DNA from: Sediminibacillus albus | Lineage (GTDB): Bacteria; Bacillota; Bacilli; Bacillales; Amphibacillaceae | Direction: 5' to 3' | Length of the DNA: 64,000 nucleotides | NCBI RefSeq assembly: GCF_900101125.1 | Contig: NZ_FNFL01000005.1 | Span: forward strand, 124,001-188,000 | In this document: piece by piece, positions 9,127 to 21,061 of the stretch | How the letters are laid out: every line of letters begins with the position of its first letter | Numbering within the stretch: the first letter of the stretch is position 1 | Made by a program: the position numbers and the translations under genes | Notes under the pieces: model-generated | What the model saw: the letters and a program-made list of their open reading frames with translations, nothing else | Database searches by the model: none | What the model was told of the DNA's origin: nothing

Positions 9127-9143
9127 ATTATTCAGAAAGAGAT

Positions 9144-10322
9144 TTACTGATAGATATGAACTTCAGGTTCATCCTGCCCTGCATCCCTTGTTATCAGACT
9201 CTCCTGATTGTTTCCAGATGTGATATTAATTTCAAGCTCATAATAGTTTTCAAATGTTTCCATTGCCAAACCATAGACGTATTGAGTGAATCCAACTACC
9301 TCAGCCTTCCCATTGAATTCAATTGGAATTTCCACGCGCAGTTTTTGTAATTCCTCATTAATATAAAAACCTTTTCCAATTACGCCTGTGTAATTCGGAA
9401 AATACTCAGCAACATCCTGCTCGAATGTCTTCAAACGGTCACTTTCCTCGGTGTACTTCTCTTCTGCCTCGTCTGAAGGGAAGAGGATGTTTTCTTCATC
9501 GATAGTTTCCCATTCGCCGATCGAAGATGAATTGGCTGCCACATTAGTCTTCGCTACGAAGCTTCCCGGAACCAGGGAACCGCGGTCTTCCTCACGGTAT
9601 AAGGCAATCATAATTGGTACATCTGGTACATCCTCCATCTTCCGCATTCTTTTAAGTACTTCCTCGGCTATCTTTTTTCCTTCTGACAACATTTCCTTCA
9701 TGCTAATATCTTTATAATAATAGGGGCCGCCTATTTCTGTTTGAAAGCGGTAATTGGATTTTAAGGCAAGGCCGATGGAAATCCCGCCAAGCTCTACGGT
9801 ATTTTCGCCTTTTTTCTGCAGATAGTCCTGTTCTAAAATATGCGATAAATACTTGGGGCTTTCTCTGTGAGCCTCCTTGTCGGAATCATCTTTAATAATC
9901 GGGTTTAAGCCTGGATCTTCTTCCTTCCCTTCTTCACTTTCTTCCTCTTTATCATCAGGGGTTTCTTCCCTGCCCAGCCAATCATAAATCGTATCCTCGT
10001 CTAACTTCTGTCCCTCTTGAAAGTAGAACTTATCTGGGTCAAACGACTGTTTTGAATGTCGGCGCAGCCCTTCCTCAAATTCGCTAATATCCAGGCGGTT
10101 GGCAACCTGGTTGACAATCACGCCCCGTGCCTTGCTTAATTTATAAGGAAGAATTACCTTGTACTCTTCTTCGCTGACATTGTAGCTGGGGATTATGGCC
10201 GTTTCCTGCTGGGTGGTATCATCCTGGTTTTCCTCGATAACTTCCTCTTCATTATCAAAGGACGGTGCACAACCGGCAAGCGCCAGAAGCACACACATCC
10301 ATAGAGCCAATTTTCTTTTCAC
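9144..10322 (-). CDS. camS: CamS family lipoprotein (sex-pheromone precursor type)
   Basis: A secreted lipoprotein of about 392 aa, homologous to B. subtilis YerH and staphylococcal/enterococcal CamS, whose signal peptide fragment is the cAM373-type pheromone in some cocci. Signal peptide with the lipobox LALAGC precedes an acidic, low-complexity linker (NEEEVIEENQDD; DKEEESEEGKEEDPG) and a folded C-terminal domain. Two in-frame GTG codons exist; the one at 10331 abuts the AGGAG motif, so the second at 10322 with correct spacing is preferred. It follows ligA directly, as in other Bacillaceae. Its role in Bacillaceae is unknown. Confidence 0.88.
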   Translation of the reverse strand: MKRKLALWMCVLLALAGCAPSFDNEEEVIEENQDDTTQQETAIIPSYNVSEEEYKVILPYKLSKARGVIVNQVANRLDISEFEEGLRRHSKQSFDPDKFYFQEGQKLDEDTIYDWLGREETPDDKEEESEEGKEEDPGLNPIIKDDSDKEAHRESPKYLSHILEQDYLQKKGENTVELGGISIGLALKSNYRFQTEIGGPYYYKDISMKEMLSEGKKIAEEVLKRMRKMEDVPDVPIMIALYREEDRGSLVPGSFVAKTNVAANSSSIGEWETIDEENILFPSDEAEEKYTEESDRLKTFEQDVAEYFPNYTGVIGKGFYINEELQKLRVEIPIEFNGKAEVVGFTQYVYGLAMETFENYYELEINITSGNNQESLITRDAGQDEPEVHIYQ

Positions 10323-10327
10323 GCTTT

Positions 10328-14577
<4,250 letters not shown>

Positions 14578-14591
14578 ATTAGACACCACCT

Positions 14592-15281
14592 TTATTTATT
14601 TCCCTTGACTGCCTTGACAGTTTTGATTGCGGTTTTGAAATTATCGTATATACTGTTGCCAACGACAACCACGTCGGCATGTTGTTTCATTTCTTTTGCT
14701 TGTTCCGGCGTGGAAATTCCGCCGCCATAGAACAAGATCGTTTGCTCCAGCTGCTGCTGCACCTTTTCCACCAGTACGGGATCCCCGTATGTACCACTAT
14801 ATTCTAAATAAAAGATGGGCAGATGGAACATATGCTCAGCCATTTGCGCGAAAGCCACTATATCTTCCTCTGATGGCATGTAACAATCCGTGACCTGAAA
14901 CGCCTTGGCGTCTTCGTTTAAAATACAGTAACCTTCGACAAACAATTCGTTCCAGTCGATCACCTCTCCGAATTCTTTAACCGCCTTGTGTTGGATGTCC
15001 AGCATCCACTTCTTTTCCCTGCTGTTTAATACCATCGGAATATAGTAAAAGTCAAATCCCGGAGTAATAGCTTCCAGGTTAGAAACCTCTAAAACGCATG
15101 GAACCGTATGACGGCGAATCCTAGATAATAAATGAAGGACACCATCCAAAGTCACATTGTCTGTTCCTCCTACAATAACTGCGTCTGTTCCTGATTCACA
15201 AACCTGTTCCAATGCTTCATCAGAAATCTCCTTATCCGGATCCAACTTGAAAACATGCTCCCACTGCTTCATATCATACAT
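14592..15281 (-). CDS. pcrB: Heptaprenylglyceryl phosphate synthase
   Basis: PcrB (229 aa) is a TIM-barrel prenyltransferase that joins sn-glycerol-1-phosphate to heptaprenyl diphosphate, giving an archaeal-type ether lipid. Phosphate-binding loops are seen in [11 protein letters not shown] near residue 36 and [13 protein letters not shown] near the C-terminus, together with YIPMVLNS and [11 protein letters not shown] in between. It heads the pcrB-pcrA-ligA-camS operon, the same order as in B. subtilis. Confidence 0.95.
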   Translation of the reverse strand: MYDMKQWEHVFKLDPDKEISDEALEQVCESGTDAVIVGGTDNVTLDGVLHLLSRIRRHTVPCVLEVSNLEAITPGFDFYYIPMVLNSREKKWMLDIQHKAVKEFGEVIDWNELFVEGYCILNEDAKAFQVTDCYMPSEEDIVAFAQMAEHMFHLPIFYLEYSGTYGDPVLVEKVQQQLEQTILFYGGGISTPEQAKEMKQHADVVVVGNSIYDNFKTAIKTVKAVKGNK

Positions 15282-15373
15282 TCAACAACTACCTCCATCC
15301 GGAGCCGGCCACGGCCCGGCTGCTAAAGTGACCCCCTGATTGCACAGAGGTTCTAATATATATCCATCTAATC

Positions 15374-15382
15374 ATTATACCA
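15374..15382 (-). promoter_or_regulatory. Extended -10 promoter of the pcrB operon
   Basis: On the minus strand TGGTATAAT (TGN plus a perfect TATAAT) occurs about 95 bp before the pcrB start. No good -35 is present, as expected for an extended -10 promoter. The leader between them contains a GC-rich hairpin (AGCCGG/CCGGCT around 15303-15323). Confidence 0.55.
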
Positions 15383-15469
15383 AAAAACAATCAATGAATA
15401 GAGTGAAAAAAGAGTGAAGTTTTAGAGGGATTTTCAGGCAGGAAGTTTGGGGCCTGTCCCGTGAAGGTT

Positions 15470-15516
15470 AGAAAAAACCGCTTGGTTTGTTTTCCAAGCA
15501 GTTTGGCAATTTTTTA
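15470..15516. terminator. Bidirectional-looking terminator after the methyltransferase gene
   Basis: GCTTGG (15480-15485) pairs with CCAAGC (15494-15499). An A6 tract lies on the left and a T6 tract on the right, so it can act for minus-strand transcription from the methyltransferase gene ending at 15528. Confidence 0.7.
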
Positions 15517-15527
15517 TGAACAAGCAT

Positions 15528-16115
15528 TTATTTCTGAGCAATGATGATGTACACCGCATCAGTCGGTCTTCTCCTCTGTATCACATGAAATCCTGCATCT
15601 TCCAATTCCTGTTCCATCACCGAAGAGGCAATCCGCGGGTGGCTTCCGTTATCCTCGTACTTCTCCAATTCAACACAAACAAAATATCCTTCAGGCTTCA
15701 GCACTTGCTTGATTTGCTGCAGGGAATGAGACAGTGGATGGATCTCATGAAGCACCAGCGATGCCAATGCAATGTCTATGGATTCCTCAGATAGGGGGAT
15801 ATCCTCCATGCTCCCTTTCAGCGTTTTGACATTGGTTACATTGTCCTTTCTTGCTTTGGATTGAATAATCTGCAGCATATCAGGGTCTAAGTCCAATGCA
15901 TAAACCGGTCCACCCACGATTTTAGCAGCAGGAATCGTCATATAACCGGTACCGGCACCTACATCCAAAATAGCATCCCCCTGCTTAACCGGAATCATAT
16001 TCAATAGCTGACCTGGCGGTATATCGTCTCTTTTGTCTGGATTATCAAGAAATTCCATTTTTCTCGCTAACCGTTCCTTTTTCATCAATTCAGCGTCATG
16101 CTTTCGTCTTTCCAT
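15528..16115 (-). CDS. Class I SAM-dependent methyltransferase (UbiE-like)
   Basis: A 195-aa Rossmann-fold methyltransferase. Motif I is LDVGAGTGYMTIP, the acidic end of strand 2 is ALDLDPDML, and motif III/IV is IALASLVLHEI. The substrate cannot be told from sequence. The start at 16115 (MERRKHDAE) has AGGAGG ten bases upstream; the longer upstream reading lacks support. It follows the thioredoxin-reductase-like gene by about 40 bp and probably belongs to the same Rrf2-controlled operon, which suggests a role in redox, thiol or toxic-metal stress, but this is inference. Confidence 0.85.
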   Translation of the reverse strand: MERRKHDAELMKKERLARKMEFLDNPDKRDDIPPGQLLNMIPVKQGDAILDVGAGTGYMTIPAAKIVGGPVYALDLDPDMLQIIQSKARKDNVTNVKTLKGSMEDIPLSEESIDIALASLVLHEIHPLSHSLQQIKQVLKPEGYFVCVELEKYEDNGSHPRIASSVMEQELEDAGFHVIQRRRPTDAVYIIIAQK

Positions 16116-16156
16116 GTATTTTATTCCTCCTCTTTCGTAACTACTGGTCATCATTT

Positions 16157-17056
16157 TTAGAAATCTTCGTTCACTAATTCAGCTACTACAGCAATCGCAG
16201 CTTTACTCCCCTCGCTTGCTGCGATGATTAATTGGGCAGGGGCGACGATGGAATTATCTCCACTCGCAAAGAGTCCTTCAACCTCCGTACGCCCAAAGTC
16301 ATCTGTTTCGATGCCCCCCATCTCACTCATAGCGCATCCTAAGCTTTCAGCTAGTGCAGATGCCTGCTTGAGCTTACTCGCGACAAAGCCACCTTCCCTT
16401 TCGATTTCTTTCCCATTCTTAAATCGGATTTTTTTCAACTGGCCTTTGTCACCTTGTAAACTTTCTATTTCATCTTCCACGACTATGATGTTTTTCTTTG
16501 TCAGTAATTCATTCTGCTCTTTTGAGAAAAGAGTCTTTCCATTCGTACAAACAACAAGGTCTTTACTCCAATTAAAAATCATTTTAGCCAAGTGCATTGC
16601 ACGCTCATCTTCTGCAATGACGACTAGCGGACGGTCTCTTAATTCCCAGCCGTCACAAAATGGACAACTAAACAAACTCGTGCCATACATATCATATATT
16701 CCTTCGATATCAGGCAATATGTCTTTAAGGCCTGTAGCTAAAATAACCTTTCTCGTACGATAACTAATACCATCATCTGCTTGAACCAAAAAGAATCCGT
16801 CTTGTTTTTGAATGGCTGTAACACGTTGATGGCGGATTTCAAGACTCGGGTATTCCTTCAACTCTTCCTTGGCAAGCCGTTTGAATTCTGATGGTTTAAT
16901 CCGGTCTCTTGTAATAAAACCGTGAGATTCATACGTGACAGCGTTTCTTGGTTTATCTTCATCGAACAGCACGATCTTCTTGTTTGCCCTGGCAAGGACA
17001 AGCGATGCATTTAGCCCGGCGGGTCCCCCTCCAACAATTACACAATCCAACAACAT
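16157..17056 (-). CDS. Thioredoxin reductase-like FAD/NAD(P) oxidoreductase
   Basis: A 299-aa flavoprotein of the TrxB type. FAD-binding GGGPAG lies at residues 9-14, the redox pair C131/C134 in SCPFCDGWE, and the second FAD motif FASGDNSIVAPAQLIIAASEG near the C-terminus. CPFCDG replaces the usual CATCDG, and it is shorter than standard TrxB (about 315), so it is probably a paralogue acting on another disulfide or low-molecular-weight partner. It lies directly downstream of an Rrf2 regulator; a near-duplicate of that regulator's own putative operator stands 26 bp before its start codon. Confidence 0.88.
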   Translation of the reverse strand: MLLDCVIVGGGPAGLNASLVLARANKKIVLFDEDKPRNAVTYESHGFITRDRIKPSEFKRLAKEELKEYPSLEIRHQRVTAIQKQDGFFLVQADDGISYRTRKVILATGLKDILPDIEGIYDMYGTSLFSCPFCDGWELRDRPLVVIAEDERAMHLAKMIFNWSKDLVVCTNGKTLFSKEQNELLTKKNIIVVEDEIESLQGDKGQLKKIRFKNGKEIEREGGFVASKLKQASALAESLGCAMSEMGGIETDDFGRTEVEGLFASGDNSIVAPAQLIIAASEGSKAAIAVVAELVNEDF

Positions 17057-17081
17057 AGCATGTTCCTCCTTTAATTAGGTA

Positions 17082-17099
17082 TATTAAAGACTCTTAATA
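17082..17099. promoter_or_regulatory. Putative Rrf2 operator, copy A
   Basis: TATTAAAGACTCTTAATA is an inverted repeat (TATTAA...TTAATA). It matches copy B at 17585-17602 at 15 of 18 positions, and the identity continues into flanking bases on both sides (GTA before, TCT after). It sits between the regulator gene and the flavoprotein gene. Confidence 0.6.
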
Positions 17100-17120
17100 T
17101 CTACAATTTGTATAAAAAAA

Positions 17121-17564
17121 TTAATGGGTATGGTTCGCTGTATTTTTCTCGTCCCTTGCGGCTTCCATTTGTCTTGCAATATCACTTATATACTTTTGAT
17201 CTAATTCATCCCTCAGTTTTTCTTCTGCATCGATCATTACGTTTTCAATCAAACATTTTCCATTATGGGATTCTTCGTGTTCCATGGAGCAGCTGAACAG
17301 CGTTGTCTTCCCCTCGATTGCCTGAATCACATCTAAAAAAGAGATTTCACGGGAACGCCTTACGATACTGTACCCGCCTTTGACGCCAGGAGTCGACTCA
17401 ATTAATCCCGCCTTTACCAGCTTGGTTAAAATTTTGGACAAGTATGTCGGGGACAGATCTTGTGCCTTCGCCAATTGGTCTACGCCAACCGATTTCCCCC
17501 TCGGCACTATCATTAAATGTACCATTGTGTGCAGTGCATAATTAGTAGCTCTTGAATATTTCAC
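17121..17564 (-). CDS. Rrf2 family transcriptional regulator (redox-sensing type)
   Basis: A 147-aa Rrf2 winged-helix regulator: MKYSRATNYALHTMVHL, then recognition region LSPTYLSKILTKLVKAGLIES and wing GVKGGY. Two cysteines, C92 (FSCSMEHEE) and C104 (GKCLIE), correspond to two of the three Fe-S cysteines of NsrR; the third position is not Cys, so it may sense by disulfide formation or a differently liganded cluster. It is the first gene of a likely operon with the thioredoxin-reductase-like and methyltransferase genes, and two near-identical dyads lie before it and before the flavoprotein gene, suggesting autoregulation. Confidence 0.9.
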   Translation of the reverse strand: MKYSRATNYALHTMVHLMIVPRGKSVGVDQLAKAQDLSPTYLSKILTKLVKAGLIESTPGVKGGYSIVRRSREISFLDVIQAIEGKTTLFSCSMEHEESHNGKCLIENVMIDAEEKLRDELDQKYISDIARQMEAARDEKNTANHTH

Positions 17565-17584
17565 ATACGCTCTCCTTCCAAGTA

Positions 17585-17602
17585 TATTATAGACCCTTAA
17601 TG
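17585..17602. promoter_or_regulatory. Putative Rrf2 operator, copy B
   Basis: TATTATAGACCCTTAATG lies 20 bp upstream of the regulator start and is closely similar to copy A. Location over the expected promoter region of the regulator fits autorepression. Confidence 0.6.
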
Positions 17603-17803
17603 TCTTTAATTTAGTTTAAACGAAACAAAATAAAATATCAAGATACTTGCCTTTGGATTTTCATGTTAAGGTCAAAAGGTTTGCTTCCACGCATCTGGAA
17701 AACATCGTTCTAACCCCTGTAACTCATCGATGTTTTTCCTTACTCGACCTACTAGTTAATCAAATGGAAAACCAAATCTCCTTTACTCTTATAACTGTTC
17801 TTT

Positions 17804-18397
17804 TTAAGACGCACGTTCCTCATTTTGGGAAACTTCATAAAAGGTGGTAAACATCATAAAATTGTTCATGAAAGCCACATGGAGGTTATGGAATTGAATT
17901 CTTAATGTTTTTCTTGAGCCGAAACTACTACTTTGGAAATCTACAATGGATTCCTCTAATGAAAGCAAGCTTTCTATGCTGAGAACTAAATATCCCCTTT
18001 GTTCTTTTGAATAATCGCCTTGCTCAACCATGCTTAACAAAGTGTCTCTTATACTTTTCACTTCTGATAACATATAATCCAGATCTTCTTTGCCCATTTT
18101 TAGCTTGTCCTTGCTTATTAGCCAATCCTGTTCAAACAATGGAAGTACATACTGTGTTCTCTCCACGGTCAAGTCAACCGGCCTTTCTGACTCCATTTCT
18201 TCCAAATCCTTTGCAAAGGTTTCTTTGAACTCCTTTACGTCTTTGAGATATCCATCAACCATAACTGGGTCAGGTTGATAATTGTACGTTTTATGTAGGC
18301 TGAAAATCGAATAAGGATAAAACCAAGTCATTGCCAGTATAAAAATCACGATGAAACTCACCGCACCAACAATGATTCTTTTTGTGATTGTTGTCAT
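17804..18397 (-). CDS. Membrane-anchored hypothetical protein
   Basis: A 197-aa protein I do not recognise. Residues about 8-26 form one N-terminal membrane helix (IIVGAVSFIVIFILAMTWF); the rest is charged and mostly helical (VKEFKETFAKDLEEME; LDYMLSEVKSIRDTLLSMVEQ), predicting an extracytoplasmic helical domain. ATG at 18397 has GAGGAAC upstream. Monocistronic; 17603-17803 contains no other supported gene. Confidence 0.65.
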   Translation of the reverse strand: MTTITKRIIVGAVSFIVIFILAMTWFYPYSIFSLHKTYNYQPDPVMVDGYLKDVKEFKETFAKDLEEMESERPVDLTVERTQYVLPLFEQDWLISKDKLKMGKEDLDYMLSEVKSIRDTLLSMVEQGDYSKEQRGYLVLSIESLLSLEESIVDFQSSSFGSRKTLRIQFHNLHVAFMNNFMMFTTFYEVSQNEERAS

Positions 18398-18600
18398 ATA
18401 AGTTCCTCCATCTGAAAAAAAGTACCAACTTTGCAGAAATCACTATTTTTTCATATTAGCCTTTTTAAACAAGCAAAGCCGATCACTCTTTTCAAATACT
18501 CTGTTACTTGTTCATTTGCACATTTGATAGAAAACTGCGAAGTAAACTTAAGCAGGGATTGTTTGTTTTTTTTCTGTTTAGATTGAATACTAGCTAACCG

Positions 18601-18760
18601 CTTCGTCAGCATACTTCGTCAAAAAGAAAAACAAGAGAAAGTCCAGATGAAATCCTCGTTAAGAAATGGAGACAGGTTAAAAGCGGAGGAAAACACGTAG
18701 ACTCCTGCGGGAGGCTCACCAGCCGCCCCAGGAAAGCGTAGTACTTTTCCGTAGCGATGG
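18601..18760. repeat. Dispersed intergenic repeat, copy 1
   Basis: The element begins CTTCGTCAGCATACTTCG and continues to a GC-rich block around 18685-18750 containing ACTCCTGCGGGAGGCT and AGCCGCCCC. The reverse complement of the GC-rich block matches 55535-55680 over most of its length (for example CTACGCTTTCC, GGGCGGCTGGT, AGCCTCC, CCGCAGG, TTTCCTCC in the same order). The rest of the 18398-18833 gap shows no gene. Confidence 0.7.
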
Positions 18761-18833
18761 GTTACAGTCATCTATTGTCAGACTGATTTCACTTGTGGTA
18801 TTTGCATCGCATCCCCTTTCTACTTATTGAGAT

Positions 18834-19238
18834 TTAAATACCGTCCGTATTCACCAATACGATTCTCCAGCCATCAGGATCCTCGATTGTTTTTCCTTTT
18901 TCTTTCCAATATTGATTTTCCGGTTCAACTACTCCATATCCCATATGATGGAGTCTCCCAGCTACCTTCTCCAGTTCATCCGGATTCGGAATGTAAAAAA
19001 CCAACAGGTTATCTTTTGTAGGAGCAGGGCATGGGCTTCCGTCTACATGACGGGTAAATTCTAAATGGTAAGGAGCATCAGGCAGTCCAAAAACAACACC
19101 TTCGTACCCCCGGTGACCGGAGAATGTGGTGAGTATCTCGAGCCCGAGTCCTTTTTCATAAAAGGTAATCACCTCATCAAATTTATCTGTGGGCCTCGCG
19201 ACTCTAATTTGAGCTGCTGAAAAGTCTGCAAATTTCAT
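18834..19238 (-). CDS. VOC family protein (glyoxalase/bleomycin-resistance fold)
   Basis: A 134-aa single-domain vicinal-oxygen-chelate protein with two beta-alpha-beta-beta-beta modules. RVARPTDKFDEVITFYEKGLGL starts module one and LLVFYIPNPDELEKVAGRL starts module two; metal-ligand candidates are the His in the PYHLEFTRH region and the Glu/Asp of KTIEDPDGWRIVLVN. The substrate is unknown. Monocistronic. Confidence 0.85.
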   Translation of the reverse strand: MKFADFSAAQIRVARPTDKFDEVITFYEKGLGLEILTTFSGHRGYEGVVFGLPDAPYHLEFTRHVDGSPCPAPTKDNLLVFYIPNPDELEKVAGRLHHMGYGVVEPENQYWKEKGKTIEDPDGWRIVLVNTDGI

Positions 19239-19471
19239 AGTAACTCCCCCTTTCCAATGATTCTAACTATTTAATGATTTTGTTGTATTATAGGGCTTCC
19301 CTCTTCCATCTCCCCCTCTATTCTAACATTCATTTCCAATCTTTTTAGGAATTATCTAAAAATACCTTGCCACCTTACCATCTACCATCGGCGAGTGGGT
19401 TACTGAAATAAAAGGATAGAAGTTACTTTCATGCTCTACGGAGGATTGCTGTTTTTGTAGATTGGCTTGGA

Positions 19472-19503
19472 GGACAGTCGACTCCCGCGGAAAGCGACTG
19501 TCC
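19472..19503. repeat. Perfect inverted repeat with repeat-family core
   Basis: GGACAGTCG (19472-19480) and CGACTGTCC (19495-19503) flank ACTCCCGCGGAAAG, which resembles the core of the dispersed repeats at 18.6 and 55.5 kb. The rest of 19239-19550 shows no gene. Confidence 0.5.
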
Positions 19504-19550
19504 GAAATGAAAATCCCTGTCCATTATTTAAATAGGGATCCATCCGTGTA

Positions 19551-19585
19551 AAAAAGCCTAAACCACCATGTGATTTAGGCTCCTT
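19551..19585 (-). terminator. Terminator of the Gfo/Idh/MocA oxidoreductase gene
   Basis: AGCCTAAA (19555-19562) pairs with TTTAGGCT (19574-19581); the minus strand continues TTTTTACACG. Confidence 0.85.
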
Positions 19586-19616
19586 TATATGTTTTGACAT
19601 CATTTTCTTTCCGATA

Positions 19617-20603
19617 TTAGTTCTCATCTGCCGGAAAATGAATCCCCGTCTGCCTGCGGATTTCTTCCAGCAGCTTTGCTGTTTCCAGCGAGCGCTCGAA
19701 CGTGCATACGTCCGACTCGGTTTTCCCCTGTTTCACTAACTCAACAAAAGCAGCCGCTTCATAAAACATGCCGTTTTCCACCTGGGGACGGGTTATATCC
19801 TCGGTTGAACCATCTTTATACCTGATCTCCACATGGGTAGGCGTGTTGATATTGTCGATGATTATGCTTCCGTTCTCCCCTTGGATTTCCGACGGGAGGT
19901 AGGAGTTGGCTATTTTAGAATACATTACAGCGCCATTGAGACTGCCGTAGTCGAACAATACGCTGCCTTGGCCATCTACACCAGAGTCAAGCATCAGACT
20001 GCTGGCGGTTAAGCGCTCTGGACGTCCGAATAAGGTAACCATCGGATAAATACAATAAATGCCGATATCCATTAAAGAGCCATTGGAAAATTGCGGATTG
20101 AATGCATTCAAAACTTTCCCTTCTTTATAAGCGTCATAGCGGGAAGAGTATTGACAATAGCTGGCAAAATAACGGCGGACTTCGCCAATCTTTCCGATAT
20201 TATCCTGGATTGCTTTGAAGTTAGGCAGATGGACTGTTTTTAATGCCTCCATCAGCAATACATTGTTTTTTTCAGCCGTATCAATCATCTGCTTTACTTC
20301 TGCACTATTGGAGGCTATGGATTTTTCCACAAGAACATGCTTGCCGTTTTCCATAAGAAGGATTGCCTGCTCTGCATGGAACGAATTTGGGCTGGCAATA
20401 TACACGGCCTCAAACTCCGGACTTTTTGCAAAAGCTTCTATATCCGTATATGTATGGTCTGCCTTGAATTTTCCTGCAAATTTCTCAGCTTTTTCTTTTG
20501 AGCGTGAATAAACAGATGTCAACGTAAATTCCTCGACTTGATAAGCAGCATCGAGAAAGTTTTCTGTGATCCAATTAGTACCGATAATTCCGAATCTCAC
20601 CAT
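19617..20603 (-). CDS. Gfo/Idh/MocA family NAD(P)-dependent oxidoreductase
   Basis: A 328-aa dehydrogenase. N-terminal Rossmann fold with GIIGTNWITENF, then HVLVEKSIASN at the position of the family's conserved EKP motif (Lys retained, Pro replaced by Ser), and a C-terminal alpha/beta substrate domain containing NGSLMDIGIYCIYP. Family members oxidise or reduce sugars, inositols or biliverdin-like compounds; the substrate cannot be assigned and there are no sugar-pathway genes next to it. Monocistronic with its own terminator. Confidence 0.88.
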   Translation of the reverse strand: MVRFGIIGTNWITENFLDAAYQVEEFTLTSVYSRSKEKAEKFAGKFKADHTYTDIEAFAKSPEFEAVYIASPNSFHAEQAILLMENGKHVLVEKSIASNSAEVKQMIDTAEKNNVLLMEALKTVHLPNFKAIQDNIGKIGEVRRYFASYCQYSSRYDAYKEGKVLNAFNPQFSNGSLMDIGIYCIYPMVTLFGRPERLTASSLMLDSGVDGQGSVLFDYGSLNGAVMYSKIANSYLPSEIQGENGSIIIDNINTPTHVEIRYKDGSTEDITRPQVENGMFYEAAAFVELVKQGKTESDVCTFERSLETAKLLEEIRRQTGIHFPADEN

Positions 20604-20658
20604 GATGACCCCTTCCTGTACAATTATTGATATGAACGATGGTACAAAAGCTTAAATA

Positions 20659-20696
20659 AGCGCCGGCTACCCCTCATAAGATGGGAATCCGGCGCT
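20659..20696 (-). terminator. Terminator of yerC
   Basis: AGCGCCGG (20659-20666) pairs with CCGGCGCT (20689-20696), about 9 bp after the yerC stop. The minus strand continues TTATTTAAGCTTTTG, a broken T-rich run. Confidence 0.75.
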
Positions 20697-20704
20697 GGGT
20701 ATTT

Positions 20705-21013
20705 CTAATTATCTTCCGAATCGCTGCCTTCCAGCCTGTCCAATACCATGGAATATGCATCATTGCCATAGTTAAGGCAGCGCTTGACTCGTGAAATTGT
20801 CGTTGTCGAAGCGTTCGATTCTTCCACTATCACTCCGTAGGTATAGCCTTCACGCAGCATTTGGGCTACTAACAGCCTTTGTGCAAGCGCCTGGATTTCA
20901 CTGATCGTTGCTATATCATCGAAAAACCGATAGCATTCTTCCTTATCCTTTAAGGACAGAATAGCCTCGAACAGACGATCCAATTGCTCTCCCCGTAATT
21001 TATCTATTTGCAT
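20705..21013 (-). CDS. yerC: TrpR-like protein YerC/YecD
   Basis: A 102-aa helical protein of the YerC/YecD branch of the TrpR fold. The helix-turn-helix is GYTYGVIVEESNASTTTISRVKRCLNYG. B. subtilis yerC occupies the same place between yerB and the pcrB operon. It is predicted to bind DNA; its targets and any ligand are unknown. It starts 48 bp after the yerB stop and may be co-transcribed. Confidence 0.9.
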   Translation of the reverse strand: MQIDKLRGEQLDRLFEAILSLKDKEECYRFFDDIATISEIQALAQRLLVAQMLREGYTYGVIVEESNASTTTISRVKRCLNYGNDAYSMVLDRLEGSDSEDN

Positions 21014-21061
21014 ATTGCATACACTCCTTGTTAGGGGTTGTCCAAACAGCTGTTGGCTTCG

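Noticed and set aside
16224-16763. 179-residue plus-strand frame opposite the thioredoxin-reductase-like gene
   Set aside because: Ser/Ile/Phe-rich antisense translation typical of a shadow; the minus-strand protein has clear motifs.
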